This document shows, in pieces, positions 1 to 12,518 of a DNA stretch of 64,000 nucleotides. A program made the position numbers and the translations under genes. Origin of the DNA: Rostrohypoxylon terebratum (taxonomy: Eukaryota; Ascomycota; Sordariomycetes; Xylariales; Hypoxylaceae); assembly GCA_022497145.1 (NCBI GenBank), contig MU385933.1:90734-154733 (forward strand), given 5' to 3'. The notes below the pieces were generated by a model. The model worked only from the letters and a program-made list of their open reading frames with translations. It did not search any database and had not been told where the DNA came from. Within the stretch, counting starts at the first letter, position 1. Each line of letters begins with the position of its first letter.

Positions 1-3000
1 GGCAAGTCTTCAGGTTGTGACTGCCATTTTTTTTTTTTTTAGATGAGATGTCTGGCTTGAAAAATGATCCGATCGTATTAATAACCGCACGAAAGTGGAC
101 AGATGTACCTAGATATAGCTTAGTCTGATGTTTCAAGTTACATCTCAATGTGGCACCGATAATACAAGTAGACCGGTAGCTCTTTATAGGTAGTATATAT
201 AGGTAGATGCGGTGTACTTGCGAAGAAAGTGCTACAATTCGGAAGCTCGAAGAGCTTCTGATCCTCTAAATATAGGTAACATTCATTTTTGCGCTCTCAT
301 GTCCTCATATCAGTTTTTGTAGATTCTATAATTACCTCAAGGCTCAGGTTCACCGGGTTCACGAGCCGTCTCGTACTTCTGAAGCTCCTCAACAACCTCG
401 ATTGGTACAGGTTACAGCCGATATTTGTTTCACTATTCCCTTGAATCTTATTGTAGTGAAATTCGTATCACCCGTGTCTACGGCGCAATTCTAGAGGAAG
501 TCAAGAAGTACTACCTAGTAGTACTAGTAGATTGTGATTCTGGGGCTTGGCATGGACAAATGAACAGTACCTAGTACCCGTTACGAGGGATCAGCAAATA
601 CTTTCGTACTGTGCCTTCGTTCGTTCGATTTGACATTTCCAAGGTGTTTCACATGCTTGTTGTAGATAAAATAAACTCACTTACCTACGTACTGAGCTTG
701 GTTGAGGAGGGTGTCTCGCTTTTCTCACGAAAGGTGGGGCTATGCAAGACTGCAAGTACCTATGTAGTAGGCATCTGCAAGATACCATGAAGTTGGTTTC
801 ACTTCACATAAAGTGGCGTTTGTGGTTGCTGATAGTTGGGCTGCGACCCTTTTTTTCCCTCCTCGTGAATAGAATTCGAGTCACATATCGCTTAGGTGGT
901 GAAATGGAAGCTAAGATATAATTTGAATAGGTGAATTCGCTCGGCATCTCAACTGATGTTCCCTGACCCGTTCCCTACCTGTTTGGGTAGATCCACACTC
1001 CATTCTCGTTGATTATGAGGGACTTGTAGGTTTTTGTCAAAGACAAACGCGTTGTTAAGGGTCGAGACAAATTCGAGAGATTTACCGAGATCCTGTTCCT
1101 ATGTCACGAGAAATATGTTAGCTGGCAACCGAGATGATTAAAAAAGCCATAAACGCCTCGTCATCATGAAAATGCAAGGGTGTTTGAACGTGTTCCTGTA
1201 ATTCCACGGATGTTTAGAAGGTGTTTATTTGAGATGATGTGAATAGAGAGGTACCTAGCCTGTCCTAGGTCCTAGGGGTAGGTAGACACCTGGCAGGCAG
1301 GCTTGAGCCCCAATATTCTGGATACCTAGTGTTTGTTGAGACGCATTGTATTGACAATCGAACGACCGAGATGTGGAAGTTTGGGAACCGAGGAGGTGTG
1401 GGATGTAATGAAGTTATATTAACGTTCCGAAAACAATGGCCGTGTGAAGTTTCTCGGGGCTTTGAGGGTGTCGTTGTATCACACACCTGCGGCAGTTCCG
1501 GACGATCTTTTACACATCCGGAGTTAATGTGATATCCCAAAACTCAATCTCAATTTCAATCTCAATCTCAACAATCTGATTTTTGGAATCGATCCCATCT
1601 AGATTTGCATCTGCCAAATGGCAGAACGGGAAACGGTCAACCAAGGAATGATGTACACATCAACCTGGACGACCTGGACAACCTGGACAACTTGGAGTCC
1701 TGGACACGGCGCTTAAGATCTAACCTTTAACCCTCCGTGGAAAAAGGGTCTTTTTTAACAGTCTTAGCGCTAATGATACCCTGCGGGCCGCGGCGTCTTC
1801 GCTAAACGGGACGATGTATGTACATAGTAAACGGCGTGATCATTGATTGATGGACATTTTAATCGGAAAACATCCCAAGGTAACCGATCGACGGCGTGAA
1901 AGAAAACAGATAAAACACAATACACAAAACACAAAACACGGAAATGTATAAAATGTCAGATGAAAACTAAAATAAAGAAAGCACACAAACGAAAAACGAG
2001 AAAAATAAAAAGATAAAGTTTTATTATGCGGGGATCAGCAGGCTTGGTAATTTGTCCCGAGACGCCGGTCACCAGATCTCGCTTGCATGCGCCGTCTTTA
2101 GGCAATCCTGCCAACTTTGCTACGTGGTTAGGGTTATGACGAAAGCGGAGAGGGAGGCGTTACGGGGGATGTTTGTGGGGTTCTCTTTATTGGGGGGGAA
2201 CAGCCCTGGAGGAGAAGAACAAGGAGACTAGGCAATGTAGGGAAAGGACTAATAGGGATTGAATGGATTGAATTGACGTTAATAATGCTATGTGGAGACA
2301 TAGATAGTTATGGCAGGTTTATGGTTTTATGTGCAAGATTTATGGTTTAATAATATAATCCATCTGTTTATTTACTAGGTACAATGCCTGCCTACCTAGT
2401 AGGTAGTTTATGAAAGTTGCGCGCGCTAAGAAAGAATCATCGGATGCTGCTCCGTCACGGCTTCCCTCATGTCCTTTATTATGTAGGTCTTTGCCTTTAG
2501 TGTAAGTGTTTTTAGCGTCACCCGGACCTCATCACTTGGTCAAAGTTTTTGTCAGAACCAAACTGGAAACTTGTACATGTACCTTGTAACCAACCAACCT
2601 TCACCCTTTTAACCCAACCAACCTCGTTCGTTTCATTGGCGATAAATCGATGATCTTAGCGACCTTTCGGGAATTCGATCTTGAGAGCACGTACAATACA
2701 ATGCCTGACAGCCCTGGACAGCTTCAACATTTGGGCATTTAGGTAAGCATTTAAGCATTTGAGCATTTGAGCATAGCCCGCACACACATCACGCATCACG
2801 CACCACACATCACACATCACACATCACACACCGATTCCCTTAAGACTAAATAAGTCTTCCCAACTCAGTCAAGTGTCAAGTGCGGCACCAACTACTACGT
2901 ATATTCTCGCTTCACGCTTCACGCCTCACCGCCACTAAAAACAGACCGCAAACACTAAAACACTAAAATATTGGAATTGGATGGATTGGATACTGATCCC

Positions 3001-3875
3001 TTTCATTCCCTTGGTCCTTGGCCCTTGGTCTTAGGAAACTACTAGGAGACTTTGGGAAAAAAAAACTTTGGTTACCTTACCCTACTCGGGTTATACTCCA
3101 TATTTAGATCGACATATGCCCTTGTTAATTGCCTACTGCACCTCAACGTTTCTCGCTTTTCATACGTTACCACTCGGGGCTTTTTCTTGAACTTGACCTT
3201 GGTTCTGCCAATTGATACGATACTAACAAAACCTAGTACTACTACTCGTACATCCACTACTACTAGTATATTGTATCGATGCAGTACAATTATTGACGTC
3301 TCCTTATACCTTATACTCCTTATACACCTCATACACCTTATACCCTATATTCCCTATATTCACTATAATCCCTATACTCTTTTTGATGTGCAACACGATC
3401 CTCTCAAAAGTTCAGACCCTCTTGTCTGAGCGTACGTACCATGCATGAACTGCGTCCCCGAGGACATGCTTTCCCAAAGTTCACAATTCGGGTTTGTTGA
3501 TGGGGTGGACGTGAACCTTCCTCCTAATTGTTTTTTTTATCCCCCATTCTCATTCTTATTTTCAGAGGCTAGAGGCTAAGGATCTTGAGGATTTATATTT
3601 TCTATTCTTGTAGAAAGAACACCTCGCAGGTCGTCGTGCCTCTTCGCCATCCTTTTTTTTTCTCTTTGGCTAGGGGGTTGTCATTGCGGATCCATTACCT
3701 CTTCGCTCAGACAGACTTCCTCTCAACCCCCCCTCTTGCTACCATTGAACGGATCACACATCTTTGCAATCATGAAATCCGTCCTTCGGTGCGAATGAAA
3801 TTTCGCTAGAAGCATGCCAGATCATTTATTCTTTCAAACGCATCCCGAGCCTCCCTTCTGGCCTCAGCAACAAAG
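1..3875. other. Gene-poor spacer
   Basis: No convincing gene is visible. The stretch holds a broken copy of the retropepsin-like gene (351-640, listed separately), several microsatellite-like tracts (CAATCT-rich near 1545-1575, CACATCA near 2781-2831, CTTATAC-rich near 3290-3380) and scattered CCTAGG/ACCTAGT palindromic words. Open frames at 3052-3429 and opposite are low-complexity. The last 300 bases are pyrimidine-rich and probably form the promoter and leader of the GPCR gene. Confidence 0.6.
351..640 (+). pseudogene. Degenerate partial copy of the retropepsin-like gene
   Basis: This stretch matches the 3' end of the gene at 12519-13382. Words such as the run around 397-445 (tcgattggtacaggttac onward) correspond to 13121-13160, then about 160 bases (roughly 13165-13320) are missing, and the match resumes at about 458 (gtgaaattcgtatcacccg) and runs past the stop codon into the 3' flank (atcagcaa-ta-cttcgt near 591 and 13436). 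Because the similarity includes the stop codon and non-coding 3' sequence, a duplicated genomic segment is more likely than convergent protein similarity. The 5' two thirds of the gene are absent, so it cannot encode the full protein. Confidence 0.85.
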
Positions 3876-5869
3876 ATGGCTCCCATAACATGGCAGCCGG
3901 GCGCCACCCTGGTCAAAATTTTCACAACCGGTGACGCCCTCTTCGAAAAACGCGATTCAACACCAAGCTATATGGATAATCCGGAAATTTTAGCCATCAT
4001 GTCGATATCCCTCACCATGGCCTCGATCAGCGTTCTTGCTGCCCTGTGTGCCTTTTACTGGTTCGTCCGAATGAGGAGAAGCTTCCGCCACGAGTAAGTC
4101 AAATTAGACCAGCCGGCCCCGTCCCGTCCATGGTATAGTACTAGCAAAGCTGACAACGACTCAGCTTGATAATGCTCTTGATTCAAAGCGACATGATAAA
4201 AGCATTATGGCTCGTAATCTGCCCTCTTGCTTTCTTTGCCAGAGTCCCTATCGATTCCAATTCGACCTTCTGCCAAGTTTCCGGCTTTCTCCTAACCGTT
4301 AGCATCGAGGCCTCGGATATTGCTGTCCTCCTAATCGCGGTACACACAGCCTTGTTCATACTCAGGCCTAAGGGTTCGAATGGCGCGGCTGGTCTCTATC
4401 CGTATAGAAGAATAGCGTATATCTGCTGGGGCATCATTCCTCTCATCCTTGCTGCCATCGTACCGATTACCGGTGGCCAATTCGCAGACAACGGTCCCCA
4501 CTGCTATCTACCCCTCCGCCCGACGTGGTATTTGAGTGCCCTGAGCTGGATTCCGCGATACGTCATCTCTATCTTCATCATCGTCGTCTATACAATACTC
4601 TACCTCTACGTCGCCTGCCGCTTCCACAGCTTCACCAGAAACCAGAGGCGAGCCAGCACGACCCACAGCGATCATCCTGAGCAGAACCGCCACGACCACG
4701 GTGGGGACGTCCCACCCACACCGCCTATCGCGGACTACGGTTTTTTGGATTCTGCTCGGGACAGCCTGGCAAAGGATGGGGACCAGAAGGATCGCCAGCA
4801 TTCTGTCGACTCAACCATCAGTACGCTAGACTTTGGAGGCGGAGGAGCATCCACCCCTCTTCCGCGAAGGCCTGATCAGGCCATGAAGAACTCGATTCGA
4901 TGGAACACAGTAAACTTCGCCAACGATAGCCCGGCAGAATCGCCGCAGCAGACGAGGCGGGGAAGTCAGTCGGGTTTGATAAGTCCGGCCTCGCCGTCGT
5001 TGCGAGCTGAAGAATCCATCCCAATCCGGGCTCCTGAATCTGTCGTCCATAGCCCACGCTCCTCGCAGCAATCAGCTCACCCCCCCTTCACATGGCGGCG
5101 TTCCATGTCATCACCTACCCCCTCGCGTACACACACCCATTCTCACACCCATAGCCTCACCAGTTCCATCCACTCCGTCTCGAACATGATCAGTTCCCTC
5201 CGACGCGGCCCGCCCCGTGACCGTTCTTCGACGCAAAGTACCACATCTTTCTCATCGATATTCCTTCCCCAGAACGGGACCGAAGATGTCATGCGGCGGT
5301 CTCGTGAAAAGCAGCAGAAACAGCTTCGCCTGCTCTTTGTGTATCCTGCCATCTACATGGTGACCTGGATCGCGCCTTTCGTCTCGCACATCCTACAATA
5401 CGACGACGACTACGCGGATCTGGGGGCCGTCCATGGAACAGGCCATGTGGCGTTGCAGATTGTCAGTATCACCAGCTTGTGCATCGGGGCCGCGGTCGAC
5501 TGCTGCTTCTTCACGGCGTGGGAGAAACCTTGGTTGCATCTTCGAGGTGGATTCTGGGAAAATCTGGCTTTACGGCTGAAGATAAGGAAGCCAAGCAGAA
5601 GGAACCGACACGGCGCCGGACGGACTCGCGAAGAAAGATTTGTGGATGCGAGGACGGCGAGAGTTCGACGTGAGCAGGAAGAGAACCTCGAGAACTTGAG
5701 CAACGAGACGGCGGCTGCAAGACGAGCGTTCGGGCATAGGTCTCAGTTAGGTGCCCCGCCACGCGAGTGGTGGGATGCGCTAGATACCCGATCTTCCGAG
5801 CAGTTAAACGACAGACGGGGAGCAGTAGGAATGGGACAAGAATCTTCAAAGCTAAGCAGGCAGGAGTAA
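3876..5869 (+). CDS. Git3/Gpr1-type seven-transmembrane receptor
   Basis: Two exons (3876-4093 and 4165-5869; intron GTAAGT...CTCAG) give 640 residues. The protein starts with a short outer tail, then TM1 around residues 38-65, the RRSFRHDLIMLLIQSD linker and TM2, TM3-TM5 up to about residue 225, a long hydrophilic loop of about 200 residues rich in Ser/Pro/His, and a C-terminal block RSREKQQKQLRLLFVYPAIY with TM6-TM7. This order (Git3 N-terminal domain, huge third loop, Git3_C domain) is that of fungal carbon- or amino-acid-sensing GPCRs that signal through G-alpha to adenylate cyclase at the plasma membrane. The ligand is unknown. The exon join restores the conserved R-x-F-R-H-D-L-I sequence, which supports the splice. 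The 3' boundary is a clear TAA. Confidence 0.9.
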
Positions 5870-7066
5870 GAGAAGGAAAGAGCAGGAATTCGACTCGGTA
5901 TATATAGTATTTACGCATGATATGACATGACATGAGACAGACGACACGAGCATCAGACATGACCAGCATCAGGGGCTTCAAAGGGAAGCGGAATATTCAG
6001 CATCATAATCGACGGACGATCGATCGGCATAACAACGGGGTTTACGAAACTGGTGCATCAGCAATATTTTATCATGATTTTTTTTTCTCTCATATTATTT
6101 TCCCTTTGTGAGGAGAGGGTCATACGAAGCGGTCATGATAAGAAATCATTTGCATATATGCATGCCACGGTGCCCGGATTTATTCTCGTTGGGGGAATGA
6201 GGATATGAATAATGGATTATCGGCCGGCTTGGAGGAGGAGGGGTGGGGATGGAGGAGGGGTCTTGGTCTTCTTCAAATTGGTTCTTATTATTATTACTTA
6301 TTTTTTTCCCTCCCTTTTCCGACATTGACATTGGATACCAATGTTTTGGGAGAAGAGGAGGGGGAGAGCGGGAGTATACCAAAAAAGGGGGCTTGGGCGG
6401 CGTTCATCATAAGCATTGCGTTACATTTAGGCATTGTGACGAGGCTGACCGGACTACCTATCCGAGAAGGTATTGAGACGGGAGGTCATACCATGTTTGT
6501 AATTCGATAATGCTTGATGGGGGTGGATGAGAGTTGGATGCACGAGAAATTCGACACGTGATGTTGTCTCACTCATTTATTATCTCCCTAGGCGCTTGTG
6601 CTTTTTTTTTTTGGTGATCTTCTCTTCACTTGATATTCATTCTCGTTCTGATGATGTGTAACCATAACAGAAGCTAAGGATCGATGCGACCCCAGAAGAC
6701 GGCTAGACATTCTACCCAAGAACATCTTAAAACGCTTGAGACTTGAGTTAACCTGCAGTATTCCCCATGTTTGGACTATTCTTGGCAATTCTTCAACGAT
6801 GGGTATCTGTATCAGTTCATAAACTTGACGTCCACAACAATCGTCGAGTCTCGGCAACTTGCCCGAATAATCTTAGCGATCGGCTAAGAGGAAGGGCTTG
6901 GTTACACAAAGGTCTTATATGCGGCAGTGGTCGCATGAAGGATCCAAGAATATTTCCCCCACCATTTTTTTTAGGAATATTGTTGGGTGGATATCAATCT
7001 TTCCTACTTCACCATCTCCCTCTCCCTCACCCTCACCCTCTCGTGCCTATCTTCTGTCAATGGTGT
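5870..7066. other. Intergenic spacer
   Basis: This is the 3' flank of the GPCR gene and of the convergent amidotransferase gene. It contains purine-rich tracts (6230-6270, 6350-6400) and homopolymer T runs. The open frames here (6146-6382, 6205-6510, 6588-6857, 6767-7131) are low-complexity or lack any recognisable domain. Confidence 0.5.
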
Positions 7067-7971
7067 CTAAAACTCACGCAAGAATCGTAAGAAAGTCCGA
7101 GCGACAGCGACGCCGTCGTGTTTGTTGTTGACGCGACGCATTCCATCCTCGAAGGCTTCCTCGGTGAGGATACCGCCATATCGTCGCATCTCGAGGATCT
7201 CGCGCACCATGTCGCCGGTGAACTCGGGGTGCCCTTGCACTGTAATCACCCGCTTCGGGACGTACATGGCTTGTATGGGACAGACATCCGTGCGGGCTAG
7301 TTGTACGGATCCGGGAGGTAGGGAGAAGACGATGTCACGGTGCATCTGGTGAATAGCCTATGCGGGATATGCGCGTAAGTATTATACCGGTGTAGGAGGA
7401 CGGAAGAGGATAACAGGACAGCGGACAGCGGACAGTGGACAAGCATTGAAAGCGAAGAAGAAGAAGGGAGGAAAGGAGGAAAGGGGAGGCGAACCAGCTT
7501 CTCTACACCAAACAACTTCTTGCCCTCATTCGTGAGCTCGTGCTCAGTGACACTCAACTCCCAACCCAGGACATTCTTGCCGACTTCGGCGCCCATGGCA
7601 CGGCCAACAATTTGGTGGCCAAAACAGATACCAATGACGCGGACACGACCACTCTCGAGGCATTGTTGAGTATACTCTACTAATCGGACGATCCACTCGT
7701 CATCTTCATAAGCAGAGTGCTTAGATCCACTGATGAGGATGGCGTCAATCGTATTAGGGTCCGGGTATGAGTCCAGGTCGTTGACGACGTCGTAAAATGA
7801 TATTTCTAGGAGGGACGAGAGCGGCTGGGGTGGGTTCAACGATGCGCATGCTTGTTCAAACAGTTGTTTGAACACCCCGCCATAAGAGCCGAACTTGGCT
7901 TTGACACCAGGAACAGGAGTATCGGCCTCGAGGATAGCAAGGCGGACAGGAGGAATATACTCGGAGCCCAT
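7067..7971 (-). CDS. Class I glutamine amidotransferase-like protein (GMP-synthase-type GATase1)
   Basis: Two exons on the minus strand (7971-7495 and 7357-7067; intron 7358-7494) give 255 residues. The fold is a class I glutamine amidotransferase: an oxyanion region near residues 80-84 (ISGSKHSAY), the nucleophile elbow GICFGHQI with Cys116, and the C-terminal HPEF with His202 and Glu204. These stand-alone cytosolic fungal proteins resemble the GATase half of GMP synthase and are thought to be glutamine amidohydrolases; the acceptor substrate is not established. The ATG at 7971 was chosen over one at 8034 because the sequence between is poly-Phe-like and the family starts close to RLAILEAD. 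The inferred donor is GTTCGC, weaker than usual, but the join EKL-AIHQMHRD matches the family. Confidence 0.88.
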
Positions 7972-8166
7972 GGTGACGGACTTGGGGATGGGCGGCTTAA
8001 GATTACGTCGGTGGAAAAAGAAAAAGAGAAACACTAAGTCCTAGAAGAAAGTAGGAGACGTGCCGAGGAAACAGAGAGTGGATAAAGCCGTTGAAGCTAG
8101 AGGGCCGACCGGGATGGGCGAGTTGGGACTAAAGTTGCTAAAGTTGATTGATCTGTGTGTGGTAGG

Positions 8167-8213
8167 TATATATATGTATATATGTATATATATATATGTG
8201 TGTGTGTGTGTGT
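8167..8213. repeat. TA/TG microsatellite
   Basis: An alternating (TA)n stretch with interspersed G passes directly into (TG)n. Located about 200 bp upstream of the amidotransferase start, in its promoter region. Confidence 0.9.
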
Positions 8214-9271
8214 GGAGGGAAGATGGGGCATGAGAGATATGGAGATATGGAGATATGGCGATATGGCGATATGAACTTGGAAACAGTTTTCTCGAGACCT
8301 CGAACTACCTGGCCTTTATATAATGTTTTTACCTGGTGTTTGCTAGGGTTAGGTCCTAGAGGCCCTAGGTAAATATTATACCCAGCTCAGGTATGGATGA
8401 TATGGATGGTTTGAATGGTACGGATGTCACTGGTGACCGACTAGGTATCGAGTCGAATAAGTTGAGAGGATGAATCCGAATGACTAGGTAAGAAGTGAGT
8501 TGCGTTTCTCCTATTCGGAGGTGACAACCCGCCAAGGGGGTACAGTTGGAATAGAATCAAGATGCAAGAGACCCCTCCTTTGCCCCTCAGCAGCTCGATA
8601 GCGGCATCCTCCTATTCATCGTATTCGATACATTACTAGCAGGTTGTAGCTGGTATGTAGGTAGAGATGCATGTGCTAAAGTGGTGGATGTATGTAAATA
8701 GGTACCTAGTAGGTATGGATGTTGTATGTTGTATGTTATATGTTGTATGCATGTGTATTGTACTATCCAATATGTGCGTGTGTGTGCGTGTGTGTGTGTA
8801 TAATGTGTTCAGCGTGTTCAGTATTATGGATGTTAGGTATCAAATGAATCAGACGGGTATATTTTTCACGCTAGCTTCCGCTTCCTTGTAACCACCTAAG
8901 CGGCGTACTCGCATTGTTTGTGCATTGCCAAGAAGTAGGTATAGTCGGTCTAGTCTTCATTCGGTTCGGAGATAGAAATGTGAACGGGTGGAGGGGTTTG
9001 AAAGAAAAAAAAAATTCAGGTCAATTGGATGGATGTCGGGTGACAGAAAAAAGGTGGTGAGTGGTAACCTGGAAGCACATGGAAGTTAGAAAAGATGATG
9101 AAAGTAATAATGAGAAGATGGGGGAGAAGACAGATCTGGACCAACTGGACCAACTGGACCAACAATAGGACAATCCGATTTTAACTTCCAAGGTTATCAT
9201 ATCATATCATCGATAAGGCAAAAACCTAGAGCGGTGAACCATTTCGTCATAGCCTTAAAGTTTCTTAAGCT

Positions 9272-9309
9272 TAAGGGGGGTAAGGGGGGTAAGGGGGGTA
9301 AGGGGGGGG
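9272..9309 (+). repeat. G-run tandem array (TAAGGGGGG units), G-quadruplex candidate
   Basis: Four consecutive TAA-separated runs of six or more G occur on the + strand. The spacing (three-base TAA loops between G6 runs) meets the usual definition of a four-tetrad-capable quadruplex motif. No gene overlaps it. Confidence 0.9.
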
Positions 9310-9393
9310 ATTTTACCAGCTGCGGTTTGAAAAACTGGTGGGTAACACCAAACAGCCAGTAGGGAGTGCCGACATACGACGTAGATGTAATAT

Positions 9394-9430
9394 GTACTTA
9401 CCTAGGACCTAGTAGGTCCTAGGTAAGTAC
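9394..9430. repeat. 37-bp near-perfect palindrome centred on AGGACCTAGTAGGTCCT
   Basis: Reading from 9394 (gtacttacctagg...) and from 9430 backwards gives the same sequence except at the centre. It is the longest example in this window of the CCTAGG-containing palindromes that recur in the spacers (for example near 1256-1280, 8350-8370, 21345-21375, 36150-36175, 36305-36320, 50860-50905, 55720-55742). Confidence 0.9.
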
Positions 9431-12400
9431 CTATTCATGTAAAAGTGTATGCAAGTAACTTGTACCACCCCGTGCACCCCGTGCCGCTGCAACCTTGAAG
9501 TGTCGCACGTACCACATGTTATCGCATGGTAGCGCATGTACCGCATGTACTCCCAAGGTTATCTTGCTGTAGGGCGACTTCCCAGGTCTGTCCCAGGTAC
9601 GTAATGCGCCTCAATGAAACGGCACGCGCACCCTCTTCATGGTTTGCGGCTCAGAGAGTAAGAACGTGGCTGGAAAGAGGAAAGAGATATGATTGGTCGA
9701 TTTAGCTATCGAATAACTAGTATAAGTAACTCTTAGGATAACATCATCCATGATCACGTAATCAACTGGCTGAAGTAAGGGAGACCCCGTCCGATAACAT
9801 TTAGGTTTAAACTTTAGGTACAAAAAGACAAAAAGGGGTATCGGAGAACCGTTGTTAATCTTTTCAGGTCTTACATACCTACCTGCCACCTGCCTACCTA
9901 GTATACCCAGTATACCCTACTATTATCCAAGATCTCAGCTGAGAGTTTGCCGGAAATAATAATCTGCGCTTTCTTATCCTTTCTTTTTTTTCTTACATCG
10001 ACACCCCCCCCCCCTCTCCCCTCAACATCGGCAAGCCTCGTCTTCGGTCCGCCCTTCAAAGCATTGGTCGAGATTCGATCCTCGTAACAACGTAAGTATG
10101 ACAAATCGATATTATACTCCCATGTGAGTGCTCCGTAAAAGAAAGGATGGCAAATGTCCAATTCGTCAGTCCATTCGCGTTGCTGGCCTCAGTTGCTCGG
10201 AAGAACTGTTATGGGATTCCTCTTACAAGGTCTCTAGAACTATGGCAACTATCCGCGAACATGGGAATCGCTTCCTAGTACGTATCTACAGCCAAAGGTT
10301 CCACCATGTTTGATATTTGGCCTAGCCGCCCCTGCAATGCTACGCCCATTCTGGGGAAAGACGTGCTTGGACCTCGGGGTCTGCCTGTCACGGCGTTTGC
10401 TATTGGTGTGGGGGCAACACTTTAACTCGTTGCAGACGTCCTATTGCAAAGCAGGATATGCAGTAAGCAGCCATTATTGTGGCACCGCGATACTGCCACG
10501 TCGGATGGGCGTGTATCTAGGTATCGTTCCGGTACCTGGTCAAGGAAGCTATTCAGAATCTCAGGACCTAGGTCTGCTTCAAAGTTGGGGAGATAATGCC
10601 GGATAATGCAAGGCAGCTTGTTTCAATATTGGTTCACTCCTTATCGAAAGGGAATCCTTCGCTCCAAATCTGGCAGTATGATCGCCGCCCATGAGAGCGA
10701 CTTGGTTTGTCTAGGAAGTAGACCGGCATATGCACGTTCGATGCACGTTCCCGCGGGTCACCATGCCGGACGTCAAGGACAAGGAGCACTTCCAACCTAC
10801 CTAACCTACCTAGTTCTCCAACTCCAAGATATACCACCGCGGTACAGCCCGACATAACTTCAAAGAGAACGTACCGAATAACTGCAAAATTACCTACTGG
10901 GTAAGCTACCTAGTAGGCCGTTTGTCCCTGTTACTACCCACGTTAGTGTTCTGGACGCCTTCTGCTTGTTTGTGAAGCTTATCATGATAAATACTAGACA
11001 TGAACAGTGGTCGCCTTCATCACCGCCCGTGAGGAAGAGACACACTAGACAAAATTATCAATAGATCATCAAAACCCATGGAATTCAGGCTTGGAGTACG
11101 CTAATGCAATGTTCTGGATGGCTACATGACGCTCTACACGGTTCTTACAGACTTCGACGAGGGGAGGGATTAACAAAGTATTGATAGTTACCTACATGTA
11201 GGTATTGAATGTCCGAACAATCTCGATGTTTGGGCGAATTTAATAATTTTGCAATGTTCAGCGACGTAGCCGCGTCTTAAAGCTAAGCGGCAACGAACTA
11301 TGAAGCATAGTGGGAGTAAGTGCTTACCGTGGGTTGGTCGTAAAGCTGACCTTAACAGGAAGAACCGGACCACACCAATCCACTGTGCATCGGAGAGGAG
11401 GAAGGTATCTCGCCGTTGATCAAGGGATAACTTGGAAGGGTGTTGCGATGTTAGAAATCGACCAATCTAAATTTGACAGGTCGGCGGCGCAGCCTGCGAG
11501 GTGATAGTAGAGTTGCTTGTTTGAGTTCACTACATCGGCATTTTGTCCCTTATGAGGGAATAGATGGTCGAGTAGAAAGTTGGTTCATTTACCGAAATCT
11601 TGTGTGAATGGGATGGGAATATTCTCTTTGCTAACGACGCCAGTTCCATGTCGCCTCTAGGACGTGAAGAACACTATTACCAAGACTTTGTGGCTTCTTT
11701 AAGCAAATGAGTTTGACATAGTTACCTGGTCCTAAGGTATGCAGCGGGGATGGAAATCATATCATGATCATAGATTAACTAGGCACACAACTTCTACAGC
11801 AATGCCATGCGGGTTGTCGTCGAGATATTATCCTCTAAGCTTTATAGGACGATATAATCTACGAAGATAGATGGTAGCTAAGTGGTACCCTAAGAGAATA
11901 TGCCATCATTAAGCGACATCCCCTAGTGCGATATACTTACTTTCTAGAAAAATACCTAACTAGATTTGCGTAATTACGTGCGTAGTTGCTACCCGATCGA
12001 GGAAAGAGACACAAGTCTTCCATCTATTCCCGGGGTCTCTAAAGTCGGAAAAGGATTATCGGAAATAGTTATCCCTGAATGAGTAGGCTTTTCATCGTAT
12101 TAGCACCAATTTACCCTGAACTCCTGGGGTAAGAATACCTGAAATCTCGAAATTGTTAAATTCGCAAGGGAAACTAGATACCTACCTAAGTTTAGTTCTG
12201 ACACAAAGAAGACTAGTAAGTACTCTAGATTTTTAAAACATAAGGTTGCCGAACATGGTACTAAGTTTTGAATTAGTTGATTTGTAGGGGTTTTGCCTTC
12301 TACTTATTTCTTCTATCTCTCATGTAGTATACCTAGGTATGCACGGGCCATAATGTGTGGCGTTCTTACTTTTTTTTAGAGTTTATAAGCTATTTTGTAC

Positions 12401-12518
12401 CTAGCTCAGCTTTCTCCGAAACAATCTTCGAGATAAAAACATCCCAACTTTTTTCTTCAAGATTTTTACATCATTCCTAATCAACAGTGTTCGGAATAAA
12501 CAAGATGGCTGCACTTCC

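Larger units (their letters stand above)
7972..12518. other. Long gene-poor spacer
   Basis: About 4.5 kb with no supported gene. It contains a TA/TG microsatellite (8167-8213), a GATATGGA-type tandem (8237-8272), an ACCAACTGG tandem (9140-9163), a G-run array (9272-9309), a 37-bp palindrome (9394-9430) and a C11-type tract near 10003. Open frames at 10128-10857 and 11310-11504 show no domain and poor codon structure. Confidence 0.55.

Noticed and set aside
3052..3429. 125-codon plus-strand frame with repeated Ile/His/Pro/Tyr
   Set aside because: Translation of a CTTATAC-rich repeat; low complexity and no domain.
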